In this document: piece after piece, positions 25,334 to 33,726 of the stretch
Layout of the letters: each line of letters begins with the position of its first letter
Numbering within the stretch: position 1 is the stretch's first letter
NCBI GenBank assembly: GCA_020343435.1
Contig: CP070794.1
Location: 190,413 to 235,373 of the forward strand
Source of the DNA: an archaeon
Lineage (GTDB): Archaea > Nanobdellota > Nanobdellia > Pacearchaeales > UBA284
Direction of reading: 5' to 3'
Length of the DNA: 44,961 bases
Translations under genes and position numbers: made by a program
The notes under the pieces: generated by a model
Told to the model about the DNA's origin: nothing
Databases searched by the model: none
The model's input: the letters and a program-made list of their open reading frames with translations, nothing else

Positions 25334-27490
25334 ATGAAAACCCCAGATGCAAAAGACCTTATTCGTAAATGGGAGTCTCGTTTAGAAGGAGCTATCTCTG
25401 GTGAGGAAGAAGTAGATTACTCTAAGGAGTATAAAAAGTTTAGAAAAGAGTCTTTGATGATTCCCACAGGATATGAAAAAGCTTGTAAAAATATAGGAAG
25501 AGGATTAAAAGTAAAAGTAAAAAAACAGGATGAAGAAAGGATAAGCGAAGATTTAGAGACTGCTCACCTTGATGTAGAACCAAGAGAAGCAACAGGATTA
25601 TCTACTTTTGCTTTGTTGATAGGGCTTGTCATCTCTATTTTAGTTGCTGCTGCAGTAGCTCTCCTTTGGGGAGGAATCAACAATGGGTTATTAATATTCT
25701 TTTTATTAATTTTTGTGACTTTTTTCTTATATTATTATCTAAATACAACTCCTTCAAGATTGGCAAGGAAATGGAGGCAGAAAGCATCTTCACAGATGGT
25801 CCCAGCGATTCTTTATATTGTTGTTTATATGAGACATACAAGTAACTTAGAAAGAGCTATAAAATTTGCTGCTCAAAATCTTCAACCACCATTATCCTTA
25901 GACTTTAAAAAAATATTCTGGGATGTTGAAACCGGAAAGTTTCCAACAATAAAAGATGCTCTAGATGCTTATTTGGAAAAATGGAGAAAGTATAGTCCAG
26001 AGTTTGTTGAGTCTGTCCATTTAATAGAATCCTCATTGTATGAACCATCTGAAGAAAGAAGAATAGCAACCTTGGAAAAAGCATTACAGGTTATTTTAGA
26101 TGGTATTTATGAAAAGATGATTCATTTCTCTCATGAAGTTAAAGCACCAATAACAAACATATATATGTTAGGAATCGTTTTACCAACATTGGGCTTAGCA
26201 TTATTACCTTTAGCTTCAACATTATTACAAGGAACAATAAAATGGTTCCATGTTGCTATTCTATTCAATGTTTTAGTTCCATTCTTTGTCTTTTACATGA
26301 CTAACCAGATACTCACGAAAAGACCATCAGGATATGGTGAAACTCAACTTTTGGAAAGAAATCCTAATTATAAGTACTACAAAGACAAAACAGTTTGGAC
26401 AAAAGCATTTCTAATAGCATTACCTTTCCTAATAATTGGGTTGTCTCCTCTGCTTTTCCATTACACCCCATTACCCCAAGTAATTGGAATGCAATCAGAT
26501 TACAATGTAAGTTTCTTGAAACAAACTGCTTTTGATTACAAGTTAGACACAGAAACAAATAAAACAACAGGACCATTTGGGATGGTTTCAGTAATTCTAA
26601 GTTTATTCTTTGTTTTAGGGATTGGTCTCTTCTTTGCAACGGCCTATAAATTGAAAACAGAAAAGTTAGTGAAAACGAGAGAGAATACTAAAAAAATGGA
26701 AAAAGAGTTTGCTTCAGCAATATTCCAATTAGGAAATAGACTTGCGGATGGAATTCCAGCAGAGATGGCATTTGGGAGAGTGGCATATAGTATCAAAGGA
26801 ACTTCTACTTCAGGATTCTTCGCAATAGTAAATAGTAATATACAACAGGTTGGAATGTCTGTAGAACAAGCTATATTTAACAAAGCTCGTGGTGCAATTA
26901 ATTATTATCCTTCAGATTTAATTAGGACTAGTATGCAGATTTTAATAGAATCTGTGAAAAAAGGCCTTAACATTGGAGCAAAAGCTCTAATGGCAATAAG
27001 TGATTATGTAAAAAATATCCATAGAGTTGGAGAAAGATTAAAGGACCTTTTAGCTGATGTTACCAGTAGCATGAAGAGTAATATGACTTTCTTAGCTCCA
27101 TTACTTACTGCAGTTGTCGTTGGTCTTGCAACTATGATAACTATGATTCTAAGTAAATTAGAATTCTTAATAAGCTCTGGGGAATTGGGTGCAAACCAAC
27201 AACTTGCAGGATTTGGGAGTGTTGGGGGGATTACAACAATGTTTAATGTTGTAAAGATGATCCCCCCTTACTGGTTGCAGATAATAATTGGTGTTTATTT
27301 AATTGAAATAATTTTAATTTTAACTGGAACTCTTGTCTCCATTGATAGTGGAGAGGATAGATTAGGATCTAAACACGAGAGTGCTAAAAATTTATTAAGA
27401 GGTATAACATTATACTTCTTTGTTGCATTGCTTGCTATAATATTATTAGGAGCATTAGCAACAATCGCAGTAGGAAGTATAGCAGCTTAA
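25334..27490 (+). CDS. Type IV pilus/TadC-like platform membrane protein (T2SSF domains)
   Basis: 718 residues. A soluble N-terminal region (1-90) is followed by TM helices at about 91-111 and 117-136, then a first T2SSF-like helical domain (about 150-300: LARKWRQKASSQMVPAILYIVVYMR). TM pairs lie near 275-325 and 355-385, another TM near 425-445, a second T2SSF-like domain runs about 455-610 (FASAIFQLGNRLADGIPAEMAFGRVAYSI), and there are final TM helices. Two such domains match GspF/TadC/ArlJ-type platform proteins that work with a TadA/ArlI-like ATPase. GAGG at 25325-25328 is its ribosome binding site. It heads the pilin-like run. Confidence 0.88.
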   Translation: MKTPDAKDLIRKWESRLEGAISGEEEVDYSKEYKKFRKESLMIPTGYEKACKNIGRGLKVKVKKQDEERISEDLETAHLDVEPREATGLSTFALLIGLVISILVAAAVALLWGGINNGLLIFFLLIFVTFFLYYYLNTTPSRLARKWRQKASSQMVPAILYIVVYMRHTSNLERAIKFAAQNLQPPLSLDFKKIFWDVETGKFPTIKDALDAYLEKWRKYSPEFVESVHLIESSLYEPSEERRIATLEKALQVILDGIYEKMIHFSHEVKAPITNIYMLGIVLPTLGLALLPLASTLLQGTIKWFHVAILFNVLVPFFVFYMTNQILTKRPSGYGETQLLERNPNYKYYKDKTVWTKAFLIALPFLIIGLSPLLFHYTPLPQVIGMQSDYNVSFLKQTAFDYKLDTETNKTTGPFGMVSVILSLFFVLGIGLFFATAYKLKTEKLVKTRENTKKMEKEFASAIFQLGNRLADGIPAEMAFGRVAYSIKGTSTSGFFAIVNSNIQQVGMSVEQAIFNKARGAINYYPSDLIRTSMQILIESVKKGLNIGAKALMAISDYVKNIHRVGERLKDLLADVTSSMKSNMTFLAPLLTAVVVGLATMITMILSKLEFLISSGELGANQQLAGFGSVGGITTMFNVVKMIPPYWLQIIIGVYLIEIILILTGTLVSIDSGEDRLGSKHESAKNLLRGITLYFFVALLAIILLGALATIAVGSIAA

Positions 27491-27491
27491 A

Positions 27492-27644
27492 ATGAGAAAA
27501 AAAGGATTGGTGATGAGAGAATTAGGGTGGTGGATAATAGCACTAGTCATTCTTGTAATTGTTATAATTGGTTTGATATATTTAAATAAACAAGGCATTA
27601 GCATCACAGATTGGCTAATGAACCTTTTAAGATTTGGGAGATAA
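27492..27644 (+). CDS. Small one-TM pilin-like protein
   Basis: 50 residues. The N-terminus MRKKGLVMRELGWWIIALVI starts with the R-K-K-G pre-helix motif found repeatedly in this cluster, followed by a hydrophobic helix (about 13-30) and a short C-terminus (NKQGISITDWLMNLLRFGR). It starts 1 base after the platform stop, and the next gene starts 1 base after its own stop, so translation is coupled. It could be a minor pilin-like subunit or a small adaptor. No soluble domain of its own. Confidence 0.65.
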   Translation: MRKKGLVMRELGWWIIALVILVIVIIGLIYLNKQGISITDWLMNLLRFGR

Positions 27645-27645
27645 A

Positions 27646-28554
27646 ATGGGCGAAGGAGCAGAATCAATTATAATTACTGTTATAGTTGTGTTAATAGTGG
27701 TTGGAGTAACAATATTCTTCGTTTCTAAAACATACCCCGGAGCATTAAGATTCCTTCCCTTTATGAAAGAAAAGATGGATGAAGAAACTGAGACCAAAAT
27801 GGAGGATAATTTTGAAACATTGATAGAACGAACAAAAGCTTGTAGAGATATAGATGACTATGATTGTTTATGTGAATTCCTGCCGAATTATCCAGGAAGT
27901 TTTGTTAAATCGTTAGAGTTATCTCTGTACAATGCTGGGAGAACTCTTAACATAGATCTGTTGAGAGGAAAAACAGATTTTAGGAAGGGTGGTGTATCTG
28001 ATTGTACAATACAACCAATGTTATTACAAATAAATCTCCTTTCATCAACAGAAAACAGAAACAAATTAACTTTGGAATTTAATAAAAAATTTCCTTTTGA
28101 AAAGAATACTAAGAACTTTGTTACTTCAGAATATCTCTTCAAAGATACGTTAGAGGTATCTTTTTTACTATTAACAAAAAATATAGATGATGTTGATATG
28201 ATAAAACAAGAGATTCCAACTTTACCAATATGTCAAGATAAAAGAATGAGAGTAATAAATGAATTTGAAGATATTAAAGCATTGATTATGGACCAAGTTG
28301 AAACAACTAAAACTTTGGTCCTAGCAGAAGAATACCAAATAAAATATTCTTCAAATTCAATGGTTTTGCAAAAAAATGGGGTTGATGTTAAAAAAATAAC
28401 TTATAGAAGTTTGCAATCTAAAACACAGATGAATACAGAACCTGTCAAGTTTGAAAAGGTTGGATTGGTTTGTGTAGGAAGCAAAACAGGAACATTGAGT
28501 GGGGGGCAATTGATCACAATAAAATCTCAAAATAATGGTTGTATTAATGTTTAA
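27646..28554 (+). CDS. One-TM protein with extracytoplasmic domain, pilus cluster
   Basis: 302 residues from ATG 27646 (an in-frame TTG at 27634 overlaps the previous gene and is not chosen). A helix at about 5-25 (SIIITVIVVLIVVGVTIFF) anchors a predicted outside domain containing paired cysteines early on (CRDIDDYDCLCEF) and later ones in KGGVSDCTIQP, LPICQDKR and GLVCVGSK. N-terminal MGEGAESIII lacks the basic K-K-G cleavage-type motif of its neighbours, so it may be a simple anchor. Its place directly behind the platform suggests a structural role in the machine. Confidence 0.65.
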   Translation: MGEGAESIIITVIVVLIVVGVTIFFVSKTYPGALRFLPFMKEKMDEETETKMEDNFETLIERTKACRDIDDYDCLCEFLPNYPGSFVKSLELSLYNAGRTLNIDLLRGKTDFRKGGVSDCTIQPMLLQINLLSSTENRNKLTLEFNKKFPFEKNTKNFVTSEYLFKDTLEVSFLLLTKNIDDVDMIKQEIPTLPICQDKRMRVINEFEDIKALIMDQVETTKTLVLAEEYQIKYSSNSMVLQKNGVDVKKITYRSLQSKTQMNTEPVKFEKVGLVCVGSKTGTLSGGQLITIKSQNNGCINV

Positions 28555-28603
28555 TAGAAACTTTTAAAAATAAAAAAGAACTTAGAAAATAAAAGAGGTT
28601 AAA

Positions 28604-28963
28604 ATGAATAGAAAAGCTGCAGAAATCAACATAACAACAGTGATTGTGATAATTCTAGCAATTTTGGTATTAGTAATTCTAGCACTTTATTTTACTGGTG
28701 GGATGAAGAGTTTATGGGGACAAATAACTGGACAGAAATCTGCATGGGATCAAACAGATGTTGAAAATGCGCAAATGGTTTGTGGTATAAGATGTTCAGC
28801 ACAAGATAGTGATTTCTTTTGTAATCATGAATTTAACATAAGAAAAGCTGACGAAAATGAACAACCAGAAGCAAAACATTGTTGGGAAAGCCCGATAAAA
28901 GCGCATACGTTAGAGGATTGTAAAAGAGTTGGATACACAAAAGACATCTGTGAAGTTGCCTAA
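28604..28963 (+). CDS. Pilin-like protein, Cys-rich tail
   Basis: 119 residues. N-terminus MNRKAAEINITTVIVIILAI: R-K-A then A-E directly before the hydrophobic helix, resembling archaeal prepilin cleavage contexts. The helix ends in TGGMKSLWGQITG, a block repeated in the next gene. The outside part has six cysteines (VCGIRC, FFCNHEF, KHCWES, DCKRV, DICEVA), probably disulfide-bonded. GAGGT just upstream (in AAAGAGGTTAAAATG) serves as ribosome binding site. Confidence 0.75.
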   Translation: MNRKAAEINITTVIVIILAILVLVILALYFTGGMKSLWGQITGQKSAWDQTDVENAQMVCGIRCSAQDSDFFCNHEFNIRKADENEQPEAKHCWESPIKAHTLEDCKRVGYTKDICEVA

Positions 28964-28967
28964 AAAA

Positions 28968-29156
28968 ATGTTGAAAAACAAGAAAGGGGCAGAATTATCA
29001 ATTAATACTGTGATAATTATAATAATTCTTCTAATTGCTCTTGTTATTCTTGTCTTAATATTTACTGGGGGTATGAAATCAATATCATCGACAATCTGGG
29101 ATAAAATAAAAAGTGCCATAACTTTGTGGGATGCTGCAGGAGTAAATCCTGGTTAA
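28968..29156 (+). CDS. Small pilin-like protein (paralogue of the preceding one)
   Basis: 62 residues from ATG 28968. MLKNKKGAELSINTVIIIII then LVLIFTGGMKSISSTIWDKI. The K-K-G-A-E motif and the TGGMKS block align with the preceding gene's R-K-A-A-E and TGGMKS, so the two are paralogues. This copy keeps only the anchor helix and a short amphipathic C-terminal helix and lacks the Cys-rich tail. Such short helix-only subunits could form a filament core. It starts 4 bases after its neighbour's stop. Confidence 0.72.
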   Translation: MLKNKKGAELSINTVIIIIILLIALVILVLIFTGGMKSISSTIWDKIKSAITLWDAAGVNPG

Positions 29157-29166
29157 TTCTAGGAAA

Positions 29167-29175
29167 TTTTAAATA
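29167..29175 (+). promoter_or_regulatory. Internal promoter in pilin-like cluster
   Basis: TTTTAAATA, centred 26 nt before ATG 29197, lies in a 40-base gap between two pilin-like genes. It suggests a second transcript for the downstream half. Confidence 0.45.
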
Positions 29176-29196
29176 CAAAGATTCCTTAGCAAAAAT

Positions 29197-29670
29197 ATGC
29201 TAAATAAAAGAGGTCAAGAAGAACCTACAGCGACAAATCTTGTTAAAATAGTGATAGCAGTTATTGGAATTGCTATAATAATTGCAGTTGTTTTTATTAC
29301 ATTAAGGACACATTTTGGGGATGTTTCATTAGAACAAGCCTCCTCTGGATTGGATTATCTTTTAAGAGAGATGGAGAGTATTCCTTTAAATGAATTTGAG
29401 GTTGTTACCTTAACAAATCCTCAAGGATGGCGTTTAGTTTATTTTGAAGAAAATGAGAATATCAATATAAGAGGTTTTGAAAAACCAGATTCGTTGTTTG
29501 GAAAAAGAGTCTTATGTGTATGTAAAAGTAAAAAATGTAACTTAAAAACATGTAGAGAGATAGTTAAACCAGTATTAGAAAAAGAAGAATCTATAAGTAT
29601 GGAAATCAAGTTAATGGATATAAATATCACAAATAATATAAAAAATTATAGCTTCAAGGTTTTAGAATGA
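29197..29670 (+). CDS. Pilin-like protein with outside domain
   Basis: 157 residues. MLNKRGQEEPTATNLVKIVI: K-R-G-Q-E before the hydrophobic helix is the clearest prepilin-like motif here. A predicted outside domain (about 35-157) ends with CVCKSKKCNLKTCREI, four cysteines in a short span, and a beta-rich tail. TATA-like TTTTAAATA at 29167-29175 is centred 26 nt upstream of the ATG, so a second promoter probably starts within the cluster. The stop overlaps the next start. Confidence 0.73.
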   Translation: MLNKRGQEEPTATNLVKIVIAVIGIAIIIAVVFITLRTHFGDVSLEQASSGLDYLLREMESIPLNEFEVVTLTNPQGWRLVYFEENENINIRGFEKPDSLFGKRVLCVCKSKKCNLKTCREIVKPVLEKEESISMEIKLMDINITNNIKNYSFKVLE

Positions 29671-29780
29671 CGGAATTTAAAAGATTATTAAGACTTATAA
29701 TAATAATTGTGGCCTTATTTGTTATTGCATGGGCTGTACTTAAGCATTTGCTTCCAAGTATTGGAATGGGGGTAGGATGA
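29667..29780 (+). CDS. Tiny one-TM protein in pilin-like cluster
   Basis: 37 residues: MTEFKRLLRLIIIIVALFVI then AWAVLKHLLPSIGMGVG. It is a basic start, one helix and a short tail. It overlaps both neighbours by 4 bases (ATGA at each end), which strongly supports that it is translated. It lacks a K-K-G motif. It could be a small membrane subunit or adaptor; nothing else can be said. Confidence 0.6.
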   Translation: MTEFKRLLRLIIIIVALFVIAWAVLKHLLPSIGMGVG

Positions 29781-30658
29781 AAAAAAGAGGAGAAATATCA
29801 CAAGCTGTATTAATTGGGTTAATAATTTTGATAGTTGGGGCTGCGTTGCTTTTGATTATATTTATGAGAATCCCTTACAAATCTACTTCTGAAAAAGAAG
29901 CTTGTCATCAAAGTGTTTTATTAAGGAGTAAATCTATTCTTGGTTTAGAGCCTGGACAAAGTCTTGTGCCTTTGAATTGTAGAACTCAAAATATCACTAT
30001 AAGTACACGTAGTGAAGCAATAATTAGTAGAGAAATCGCGAATGAGATGTATGGTTGTAAATGGATGTTTAGTGGAGAGGATGGGACGCCCCTTGATTTC
30101 TTTGGAGAAGGATTTTGGAGAACTTTGGGGATTCCAGGAGCAGGAACAGCAAAATCAGCATGTGTTATATGCACAATAATAGAATTTGATGAAAATTTAA
30201 AAGAAAGACCAATGGATATAGATTTCTTGAGATATATAGAGAAAACAAAAATACCTGAAAAAAATATAACCTATTTAGATTATTTTACTGGACAAGAAAA
30301 TTCTAACTTTCCAGAACAGGTGAGTGGTGCAAAGATAAGGACAAGTCAAGATTATGCTATAGTCTATATGGGAATTAAGGGTGGAGGTTTTGGAGAGGCT
30401 CTTAGAACTACGATTGGTACAACTGTTGTGGGGGGAGTTGTTGGGTTAGCATTTGGAGGACCAAAAGGAGCATTAATTGGTGCAGGAATTGGTTTGGCAT
30501 TACAATTAATTTTACAACCAATAACCCAGTTAACTAGTTCTCATGCTGCCGCAGTACATTGTGATGGTGAAAGAAAAGGATGTGTTACTTTGCATTTAGT
30601 TCCATATAGTGCAGATAGTCTTTCTTCAATATGTCAAAAAATAGATAGTATTCCCTAA
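29777..30658 (+). CDS. Pilin-like protein with C-terminal glycine-zipper helix
   Basis: 293 residues. MKKRGEISQAVLIGLIILIV gives the K-R-G-E motif and first helix (about 9-30). A Cys-containing outside domain follows (ACHQS, LNCRTQ, YGCKW, ACVICT). Near residues 205-240 a second, Gly-rich hydrophobic segment (GTTVVGGVVGLAFGGPKGALIGAGIGLAL, given here as motif positions only) has the spacing of a glycine zipper, unusual for a pilin. Cysteines also occur in VHCDGERKGCVTL. It overlaps the tiny gene upstream. Confidence 0.7.
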   Translation: MKKRGEISQAVLIGLIILIVGAALLLIIFMRIPYKSTSEKEACHQSVLLRSKSILGLEPGQSLVPLNCRTQNITISTRSEAIISREIANEMYGCKWMFSGEDGTPLDFFGEGFWRTLGIPGAGTAKSACVICTIIEFDENLKERPMDIDFLRYIEKTKIPEKNITYLDYFTGQENSNFPEQVSGAKIRTSQDYAIVYMGIKGGGFGEALRTTIGTTVVGGVVGLAFGGPKGALIGAGIGLALQLILQPITQLTSSHAAAVHCDGERKGCVTLHLVPYSADSLSSICQKIDSIP

Positions 30659-30694
30659 TTCTAACGAAAACTTCTTAAGTTATATGAACCTAAT

Positions 30695-31030
30695 ATGAAT
30701 ATGAAGTCAAAAAGGGGTACAGAGACAATGGTTTATCATTCTCTGTTTAGTATAATAATTCTAATTTTAATCTTAGGAGTATTTTTCTTATGGTTATCCA
30801 CTAAAACTTCTGATAATATGAATCCTGAAATTACTGCTAAGGATCTTTGTCTATCCACTCTAGCACAGAAAGGAACAAAAATTATGGTAGAAACAGATCT
30901 TATAATTGAGAAAAGTAAAAATGGTTTTGTTATCAAAAAATCTGAACTAACGCCAGGTTATGTTTATGAGTGTAATGGGAATTTTGATATAGAAAAAGTT
31001 GAAAATAAATTATTTATAACAATAAAATGA
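30695..31030 (+). CDS. Pilin-like protein, small
   Basis: 111 residues. MNMKSKRGTETMVYHSLFSI carries S-K-R-G-T-E before a hydrophobic helix (about 16-37). The small outside region, with cysteines in DLCLSTLA and VYECNGN, is otherwise polar and beta-prone. Its stop overlaps the next ATG by 4 bases. Family not recognised; it belongs to the same prepilin-like series by motif and context. Confidence 0.68.
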   Translation: MNMKSKRGTETMVYHSLFSIIILILILGVFFLWLSTKTSDNMNPEITAKDLCLSTLAQKGTKIMVETDLIIEKSKNGFVIKKSELTPGYVYECNGNFDIEKVENKLFITIK

Positions 31031-31467
31031 AAAAAAGAGGCCAATTGGGAGAATCTATGTTATGGTTATATAGATTTATAATCATAATAATAGTGGTTGG
31101 AGGGGTTATTTTTGTTGTTGTTAGATATTACTCTGGACAAAATGATGTACGTCCAGTTGAAGCTTCCTTAATCGCAGATAAAATACTTTCTTGTTTAGAT
31201 GGAAATCCCAATGTCAACTTAAAAGAAAGTGTAATCGGGAACTGTATTAAGATAAATAAAGAATTATTTGTTAACATAACCTTTGGAGATAAGAATGTAG
31301 AAACGGGAAACACGAATCTTGGAGTAATTTGTAGATCTATGGAAGAAGGAGTAAGGGTAGAGAATAAACCCTATTGTTTAGAAGATAATTATATTTTTTT
31401 AAAGGACAATCAAGAACAAGAACTAAATTTATTTATAGCTTTACTAAAAAATGAGAAGAATATGTAA
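31027..31467 (+). CDS. Pilin-like protein
   Basis: 146 residues. MKKRGQLGESMLWLYRFIII has K-R-G-Q followed by Glu at the +4 position, close to the archaeal class III pattern in which a glutamate follows the cleavage site. The helix runs about 14-35, and the outside domain has cysteines in ILSCLDGNP, IGNCIKIN, VICRSM and YCLEDN. It overlaps both neighbours (4 bases upstream, 17 bases downstream). Confidence 0.7.
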   Translation: MKKRGQLGESMLWLYRFIIIIIVVGGVIFVVVRYYSGQNDVRPVEASLIADKILSCLDGNPNVNLKESVIGNCIKINKELFVNITFGDKNVETGNTNLGVICRSMEEGVRVENKPYCLEDNYIFLKDNQEQELNLFIALLKNEKNM

Positions 31468-31963
31468 ACAAAAAAAAGGACAAATTGGAGAGATAACTCA
31501 TGATTTTACAGCCTTTATAATGGCTTTCCTAATTATTGTTCTATTTTTTGTAGCTTCTTTATGGGTTGAGAGTTCTAATGAAAGAGCAATTAATATGAAA
31601 GCTGAAGAATTCCAAGATAATATAAGAGTAAAATATACTCTAAACAATCTTCTCAAAAAAGAAGTAACAGTATCTATAAATAACGAAATTCAAAAAGTTA
31701 GTTTCGCTGATTTAATTAGGCTTTCTCAGATGGAAGAGCGTTATAAATATCAGATTTCGGGAATTGAAGAAGATTTAGAAAGATTTTGTATGCAAAATCA
31801 AGAGAAGAAAACCTACCAATGCCATTTTATGATAGAAGAAATAGAAAATAAATGCCCGCTTCCTTCAAAAAAAGGTACTAGTTATATCTCCTGCTTAATT
31901 TTACCATCAAATAAAAATATAGCAGTATCAATGCTAGCATTCCACTCAGCAGTTGTAATATGA
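31451..31963 (+). CDS. Pilin-like protein
   Basis: 170 residues. MRRICKQKKGQIGEITHDFT contains K-K-G-Q-I-G-E, almost the same as the preceding gene's K-R-G-Q-L-G-E. A helix at about 20-40 (FIMAFLIIVLFFVASLWV) leads to an outside region with YKYQISGIEEDLERFC, CHFMIEEIENKC and SYISCLIL. The 17-base overlap with the upstream gene is the longest in the cluster and suggests translational coupling. The next gene overlaps by 4. Confidence 0.7.
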   Translation: MRRICKQKKGQIGEITHDFTAFIMAFLIIVLFFVASLWVESSNERAINMKAEEFQDNIRVKYTLNNLLKKEVTVSINNEIQKVSFADLIRLSQMEERYKYQISGIEEDLERFCMQNQEKKTYQCHFMIEEIENKCPLPSKKGTSYISCLILPSNKNIAVSMLAFHSAVVI

Positions 31964-32706
31964 ATAAAAAAGCAATAACATTTGGAATAACCCTTGTGGT
32001 TGTGGTACTTATAGCTATAGGGACTTCAACATATTTCTTTGTTAGATCCAGAGAAAAAGTATTACAAAACACAGTAACTGGAGATTCTATTTTAGAATTT
32101 CAAGAAGAGATTATGAAATTAAAACTGTATACTGAAGAGTCAGTAAAATTAGCAGCATCCCAAACATTGTATGAATTGGCACTAAGATCTTTTGTAAATG
32201 AACAGTCTTGTTTGGTTTATAGAGATCGAATAGTTTGGGGAGAAGATTGTAATCCTTCCTACCTAGAAGAAAGATTCTTAAAAAAATTTGAAGAGAATTT
32301 TTTATTATTAATGAAGGAATACCCCGGAGATTTGGAAGATTACTCCTATGAATTAAAAAATAATATTTTAATAATAAAATCTTCAGATATAGAAAAAAAG
32401 GTTGTTGCTGATACAAATTACTCTTTTATTTATTCTTTAGACAATCTGGCTGAAGTTGATTTGATGGTTATTGGAATCAATATAACCGAAATTGAAAATA
32501 TGTTTGGAGAAGTATCTCAGATAAAACAACAATGTTCAAGTAACATTAACTGTATTAAAACAGGGTTGAAACTAGAAAATTGGGATTTTGAAGTTAGTGA
32601 AGAGACAGGATATCTTATATTTGAAATGAAAACAAAGAAGTATCACTTTGTGAATAAGGGCGGGAATATGTACTTTGAAAAAGCACGCATGGAATTCGCA
32701 ATCTAA
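31960..32706 (+). CDS. Pilin-like protein, last of the cluster
   Basis: 248 residues. MNKKAITFGITLVVVVLIAI: K-K-A before the helix, resembling the R-K-A form of the 28604 gene. The outside domain (about 35-248) has cysteine pairs (EQSCLVYRDR, GEDCNPSYLE, IKQQCSSNINCIKTG) and mixed alpha/beta character. It overlaps the preceding gene by 4 bases and ends the pilin-like run; the RPA gene after it has its own TATA-like box. Confidence 0.68.
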   Translation: MNKKAITFGITLVVVVLIAIGTSTYFFVRSREKVLQNTVTGDSILEFQEEIMKLKLYTEESVKLAASQTLYELALRSFVNEQSCLVYRDRIVWGEDCNPSYLEERFLKKFEENFLLLMKEYPGDLEDYSYELKNNILIIKSSDIEKKVVADTNYSFIYSLDNLAEVDLMVIGINITEIENMFGEVSQIKQQCSSNINCIKTGLKLENWDFEVSEETGYLIFEMKTKKYHFVNKGGNMYFEKARMEFAI

Positions 32707-32753
32707 AAACAGCTTTCTCATACAATAATATTTAAAAAAAATAAAGTTCTAAA

Positions 32754-33725
32754 ATGAACATGATAAACGCGCCCTATGACAAACTTATTGAAAGAATAGC
32801 AATTTCAGCTAATCTACCAGTAGAAGACATAAAAAGAAAGATAGAAGCAAAAAGAGCTAAATTAAGTGGTTTGATTAGTAATGAGGGAGCAGCACAAATA
32901 GTGGCTGCAGAATTAGGTATTTCTTTTGAATCTCAAGAAATGAAGATAAATGATTTACTACAAGGAATGAGGAAAGTCAATATAACTGGAAAAGTTATTA
33001 ATATGTTTCCTATAAGACAATTTCAACGTTCAGGAAAAGAAGCAGAAGTAGCATCATTTGAAATAGCAGATTCTACTGGAAGCACAAGAATTGTTTTATG
33101 GGATACTCATCATATAGAATTAATAAAAAATGAAACAATAAAAGAAAATTCTGTTGTTGAAATTAAAAAAGCAGATGTTAGAGGAAGAACAAATAAAGAA
33201 GTTCATTTAGGTTCTATTTCTGAATTAAAATTAAGTGATAAAGTTATAGATAAAATAACAAAAACAGAAGAAAAAAAGATTTTCAAAAAGATATCTGGAT
33301 TGCAAAAGAATGAGGGAGCTTCAATAAGAGCAACAATAGTTCAGATGTTTAATCCTTCTACTTTTTCTGTTTGTCCAGAATGTAACATGAAAGCAAATTA
33401 TGAAAATGAAAAGTATAATTGTTTGAAACATGGAATCATCATTCCTAAAAAAAGAGTAATCCTAAATGCGGTAGCAGATGATGGTTCTGGAAATTTTAGA
33501 GTAATATTCTTCCATGAAAATGCATTGAAAATGCTTGGAGTAAAAAGTTCTGAAGAAGCTGAAAATCCAAGTCTTTTAATTGAAAAAAAACAAGAGATCT
33601 TGGGAACAGAATACTCTATTTCAGGAAGAGTTAAAAAGAATGTTTTCTTTGATAGAAATGAGTTTATAGCTAGTGATTTTTCTGCAACTGATGTAGAAGA
33701 AATCATAAAACAAACAAGCAAATAA
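32754..33725 (+). CDS. rpa: Replication protein A-like ssDNA-binding protein
   Basis: 323 residues. A helical N-terminal region is followed by OB fold 1 at about 70-160 (VNITGKVINMFPIRQFQRSGKEAEVASFEIADSTGSTRI, seen in parts). A second OB fold at about 190-310 is interrupted by a zinc knuckle, C207-x2-C210 ... C223-x2-H226. That order fits archaeal single-subunit RPA, which coats single-stranded DNA during replication and recombination. A TATA-like ATATTTAAAA at 32728-32737 lies about 22 nt before the ATG. RadA follows two genes later, a recombination neighbourhood. Confidence 0.9.
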   Translation: MNMINAPYDKLIERIAISANLPVEDIKRKIEAKRAKLSGLISNEGAAQIVAAELGISFESQEMKINDLLQGMRKVNITGKVINMFPIRQFQRSGKEAEVASFEIADSTGSTRIVLWDTHHIELIKNETIKENSVVEIKKADVRGRTNKEVHLGSISELKLSDKVIDKITKTEEKKIFKKISGLQKNEGASIRATIVQMFNPSTFSVCPECNMKANYENEKYNCLKHGIIIPKKRVILNAVADDGSGNFRVIFFHENALKMLGVKSSEEAENPSLLIEKKQEILGTEYSISGRVKKNVFFDRNEFIASDFSATDVEEIIKQTSK

Positions 33726-33726
33726 A

